DNA of 24,174 bases from DASZHA01 sp049644325 (lineage in GTDB: Bacteria > Chloroflexota > Dormibacteria > DASZGP01). Made by a program: the position numbers and the translations under genes. The notes under the pieces were generated by a model, which saw nothing but the letters and a program-made list of their open reading frames with translations, did not search any database and was not told where the DNA came from. Positions within the stretch are counted from its first letter, which is position 1, and each line of letters opens with the position of its first letter. Below are positions 21,296 through 24,174 of this stretch, in pieces. Where the stretch lies: the NCBI GenBank assembly GCA_049644325.1, contig JBARRR010000022.1, positions 1 through 24,174 on the forward strand, written 5' to 3'.

Positions 21296-22963
21296 TTGAG
21301 ATTGCTCGGTAAGGCCCTGTTGGGCCTGTCATCCGTCCTCGCGTTGGCGTTATTGAGCCCTGCATCTCTCACCCGGGCCGGCACGCCCCCGGCATATAAC
21401 GTCCACCGTGTCGGGGTGTACGGCGGCGAGCCGTCGATCACATCCGACGTCAACGGCGTCTTGTATTCAACCTACCTGGGCACCAAGAGCGTCTACCGTT
21501 CCACCAACCGCGGCGCCAGCTGGACGCTCAGGACAGTCCCCGACCCCAAGACGGGCGACGATTGCGTCGCCACCGACCAATCCGGCGCCGTCTATTGGTG
21601 CAACCTGAACGGCAGCGCCTCGACGGTGCCGCTGCAGGCCGACGTCTGGAAGTCCATCGACCAAGGCCAGACGTGGATGTTCGGCCAGAACGCCATCAAC
21701 GAGGGCACGGTCTGCAGCACCAGCTGCATCCCCTTCGGCGTTGACCGCCAGTGGGTCGACGCATATATCGCGCCTGGCGGCACCACCGCCAGCGCCGAGG
21801 TGGTGCTCTTCTACCACGACTTCTACGGGCCCAGCCACGTGTGGGTCAACATCTCCCACGACGGCGGCATGACGTTCGGAGCACCGCAGGACATCCTGCT
21901 GAACCTGAACACGTTGGGATCCTCGGGTGGGCAAACCGCCCTGCTGGACTCGGCCTGCAGCACCATCCCTACCGGGGTGCAGATCGTCAAGCACGGACCG
22001 CACAAGGGTCGCATCTTCACCTCCTGGTTGGCCGCCGACCCCACCAGCTTCCTCAACGGGTGCAACATCACCCAGGCGCAGGCCTTCCACAACCTCATCA
22101 TTGCCTGGTCTGACGACAATGGCGCCACCTGGATCCCACAGGTGGCATATGACGCTGGTCTCTTCCACGACGCCTCGAGCCCCTTCGCCTCGTTCACCCT
22201 CGACGACCAGGGCAATCCCTACATTGGATTTGTCAACAACCTCAACTGGACTCCCAACTGCGCCGTCCCCGCCAATACCACCCCCGGCCCGGCGTGCGAA
22301 TTCGACATGTACGTCGTCTGGTCTCCTGATGGCGGCCCCACCTGGAAGGGTCCCTTCAAAGTGAACTCGAGCACCGGCACTCACTGGTTCCCGGCGATCG
22401 CGGCCGGCGACCCAGGCATGGTCGACGTCGCCTGGCTGGAGACATCCACCGTGGTCCCGACCGGGCCCAACGGCAAGGACTGGCCAGGTATGTGCTACCC
22501 GACGGCGACGTGCACCAACACCAACCAATGGTTCCTTTGGGCCGGCCAATCGCTCAACCTGGCGAGCGCGAATCCCACCTGGACGACAACCAAGATCACG
22601 CCGAGTCCAATGCACGTGGGCGACATCTGCAACCTCGGCATCGCCTGTCCCCCGGGCCTCTCCAACCGCAACCTCGCGGACTTCATCATGGAGACCATCG
22701 ACCCCCAGGGCTGCGCCCACATCGCCTTCGCCGACGACCAGACCACCAAGGAGGTCGACTCTGCGGACCAGGTGGCGGGGACGTGCCTCTCAACGTCGCT
22801 CCTGACAAGCCCGTCGCCGACCCCCTTGCCCAATACCAATTCCGGGCCAGGCACTTCATGGCCCACAGCCTGGTGGGCGCTGGCACTGCTGCCGCCGGCC
22901 GCGATCTTAGCCGCGCTGGGCTCGAGAATGCGCCGGCGGCGGAGGTCAGCCCAGGCTCAGTAG
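21296..22963 (+). CDS. secreted Asp-box (BNR/sialidase-like) propeller with C-terminal anchor
   Basis: The protein has 555 aa. The TTG at 21296 is chosen because it gives a signal peptide at once (RLLGKALLGLSSVLALALLS) and has GGGAAGGG upstream. The body is a beta-propeller with five Asp-box motifs: STNRGASW (69-76), SIDQGQTW (120-127), SHDGGMTF (187-194), SDDNGATW (272-279) and SPDGGPTW (343-350). The C-terminus has a Pro/Ser/Thr-rich spacer, LPNTN (511-515), a membrane segment (about 522-542) and an RMRRRRR tail. It is therefore exported and anchored. Asp-boxes occur in sialidases and in many non-enzymatic propellers; no sialidase Arg triad could be assigned, so activity is uncertain. Confidence 0.75.
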   Translation: MRLLGKALLGLSSVLALALLSPASLTRAGTPPAYNVHRVGVYGGEPSITSDVNGVLYSTYLGTKSVYRSTNRGASWTLRTVPDPKTGDDCVATDQSGAVYWCNLNGSASTVPLQADVWKSIDQGQTWMFGQNAINEGTVCSTSCIPFGVDRQWVDAYIAPGGTTASAEVVLFYHDFYGPSHVWVNISHDGGMTFGAPQDILLNLNTLGSSGGQTALLDSACSTIPTGVQIVKHGPHKGRIFTSWLAADPTSFLNGCNITQAQAFHNLIIAWSDDNGATWIPQVAYDAGLFHDASSPFASFTLDDQGNPYIGFVNNLNWTPNCAVPANTTPGPACEFDMYVVWSPDGGPTWKGPFKVNSSTGTHWFPAIAAGDPGMVDVAWLETSTVVPTGPNGKDWPGMCYPTATCTNTNQWFLWAGQSLNLASANPTWTTTKITPSPMHVGDICNLGIACPPGLSNRNLADFIMETIDPQGCAHIAFADDQTTKEVDSADQVAGTCLSTSLLTSPSPTPLPNTNSGPGTSWPTAWWALALLPPAAILAALGSRMRRRRRSAQAQ

Positions 22964-23874
22964 CGCTCCGGGATCCAGTTGAGTGACTCCTTGGGCGGCC
23001 GCTTGTAGCCCGGGTCCTTCTGCCTCGCCGGTAGCTTGAGCTTGGGGTACTCGACGTCCTTGTAGCGCACCAGCGACAACAGGTGGGCGATGCAGTTGAG
23101 CCGGGCCCGCCGCTTGATGTCGGCGTCGACCTCATACCAGGGGGCCTCCCGGGTCGAGGTGTGCTCCATCATCACGTCCTTGGCCTTGGAGTAGTCGAGC
23201 CATCGAGCTCTGGACTGCAGGTCCATGGGTGACAGCTTCCAGCGCCGACTGCGGTCGTCAAGACGAGACTGGAAGCGCCGCTCCTGCTCGTCGTCGCTGA
23301 CCGAGAACCAGTACTTGACCAACTGGATCCCCGACCGGATCAACATGTTTTCAAATTCGGGCACTGACCGCAGGAACTCCCAGTAGTCGTCGTCGCTGCA
23401 GAATCCCATCACTCGCTCCACCCCCGCGCGGTTGTACCAGGAGCGGTCGAAGACGACCATCTCACCGGCCGCCGGCAGCTGGGCGACGTAGCGCTGGAAG
23501 TACCACTGGGTCCTCTCCCGCTCGGTGGGCGCGGGCAGGGCCGCAACCCGGCAGAACCTCGGGTTGAGCGCGTCGGTGATGCGCTTGATGGTGCCGCCCT
23601 TGCCCGCGGCGTCGCGCCCCTCCATGACCACCACCAGCCGATGACCGCTCTCGCGGATCCAGTCCAGCATCTTGACCAGCTCCAGCTGGAGCTTCTCCAG
23701 CTCGGCCTCGAACTCCTTGGAGGGCATCTGGCCCCGTGTCGCCCCGTTCTGCGGGAGCGACGACGCCTTGAGGTCGGCGGCCCGCGTCGCCGGGATGGCC
23801 GCCCCACTGGCGCGCGCGCCGGGCTTCTTGGCCTTCGGCCTTGGTTGTTTGGCTCCGGATCCCTTCTTAGGCAA
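22957..23874 (-). CDS. ppk2: polyphosphate kinase 2 family protein
   Basis: The enzyme transfers phosphate between polyphosphate and nucleotides (NDP or NMP) in the cytoplasm. The protein has 305 aa. After a Lys/Ala/Pro-rich N-terminal extension (1-50), the core has Walker A EGRDAAGKGG (85-94), the PPTERxRTQWYF-like stretch at 116-126, Walker B VVFDRSWYNR (140-149) and the lid Arg/Lys region RRWKLSPMD (210-218). The C-terminus has APWYEVDADIKRRARLNCIA. All family landmarks are intact. Its 3' end overlaps the convergent propeller gene by 7 bp. Confidence 0.92.
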   Translation of the reverse strand: MPKKGSGAKQPRPKAKKPGARASGAAIPATRAADLKASSLPQNGATRGQMPSKEFEAELEKLQLELVKMLDWIRESGHRLVVVMEGRDAAGKGGTIKRITDALNPRFCRVAALPAPTERERTQWYFQRYVAQLPAAGEMVVFDRSWYNRAGVERVMGFCSDDDYWEFLRSVPEFENMLIRSGIQLVKYWFSVSDDEQERRFQSRLDDRSRRWKLSPMDLQSRARWLDYSKAKDVMMEHTSTREAPWYEVDADIKRRARLNCIAHLLSLVRYKDVEYPKLKLPARQKDPGYKRPPKESLNWIPERY

Positions 23875-23961
23875 TCTATCTCCCCCAGCTGAACAGCGAC
23901 CTGGCGGCCAGCACGGATCGAGCCCTCAGTCTAGTGTCCTGAGCCGGCCACCGGGCGGCCG

Positions 23962-24174
23962 TCAGGTGAGCTTGGGCAGCTTCTGCTTCAGCTTCAGGAC
24001 CGGCGCGAAGAGGTCGCCGTCCCGCTGCACTCGCTTGATCACCTTGTCGACGGTGAAGGCTAGCTCCTTGAGCTTGCCATCGCGGTGAGCCTTGACCTCG
24101 TCCCAAGTCACCGGCGTCGAGACCGTGGGGAGCTCCCGGGCCCGCAGCGAGTACACACAGATCGTGGTCTTGTG
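23962..24174 (-). CDS. LigD-type polymerase/primase domain protein, C-terminal part (cut by window edge)
   Basis: The visible 70 residues run from the right edge: TTICVYSLRARELPTVSTPV, then TWDEVKAHRDGKLKEL, ending DGDLFAPVLKLKQKLPKL. This is the C-terminal end of the polymerase domain of bacterial NHEJ DNA ligase D (archaeo-eukaryotic primase superfamily), with the conserved arrangement SxRARxxPTVSTPxxWDEV and GDLFAPVL. It ends here with no ligase domain after it, so it is a stand-alone LigD polymerase or the last domain of a fusion. The start lies beyond 24174. It is 87 nt upstream of ppk2 in the same direction. Confidence 0.8.
   Translation of the reverse strand, partial: HKTTICVYSLRARELPTVSTPVTWDEVKAHRDGKLKELAFTVDKVIKRVQRDGDLFAPVLKLKQKLPKLT

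Noticed and set aside
21467..22720. 417-codon ORF opposite the Asp-box propeller
   Set aside because: It is a shadow of a convincing secreted protein with signal peptide and Asp-boxes on the other strand.

Overview
The window is high-GC bacterial DNA with ordinary housekeeping genes at both ends and about 14.5 kb of accessory DNA between them, downstream of a tRNA-Gly gene. The genes seen (a short-form pyruvate dehydrogenase cluster, SARP/AfsR-like and LuxR-like regulators, a YggT protein, MoaA, PPK2 and a LigD-type polymerase domain) together with the GC-rich codon use suggest a soil or aquatic actinobacterium, or a member of Chloroflexota/Dormibacterota. No 16S gene is present, so this placement is an inference.

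Left end (1-3996): a tight operon for the E1-alpha, E1-beta and E2 subunits of a 2-oxoacid (most likely pyruvate) dehydrogenase, followed by a complete tRNA-Gly(GCC).

Middle (3997-18510): three successive segments, each ending in an exact direct copy of the 3' part of that tRNA-Gly (copies at 6137, 8578 and 18474). Segment 1 (about 2.2 kb) holds a HigBA/RelE-type toxin-antitoxin pair and a frameshifted propeller-like gene. Segment 2 (about 2.4 kb) holds one sensor histidine kinase, whose last 16 residues and stop codon are read from the antisense of a tRNA copy. Segment 3 (about 9.9 kb) holds a chimeric regulator (IS630-transposase-like HTH fused to TPRs and a LuxR HTH), a hotdog-fold-like protein, a DHA2-type drug exporter, a secreted cupin, a cytoplasmic cupin and a giant SARP/AfsR-like regulator. 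The first two copies are preceded by a shared arm of about 135 bp with 21-bp iterons and a hairpin. The tRNA gene and the second copy are followed by a shared arm of about 90 bp that carries an inverted version of the last iteron. This looks like attP arms of related site-specific integrative elements stacked in tandem at one tRNA gene. No integrase gene is visible, so they would be non-autonomous or decayed.

Right end (18511-24174): ordinary chromosomal content. It has an orphan IS481-like end, a YggT-family membrane protein, a small uncertain ORF, a YdeI-family protein, moaA, a secreted Asp-box (sialidase-like) propeller with a C-terminal anchor, a PPK2-family polyphosphate kinase, and the end of a LigD polymerase-type gene running off the edge.

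The main lead is the tRNA-Gly att array with its structured arms. Second is the capture of a transposase DNA-binding domain by a LuxR-type regulator inside it.
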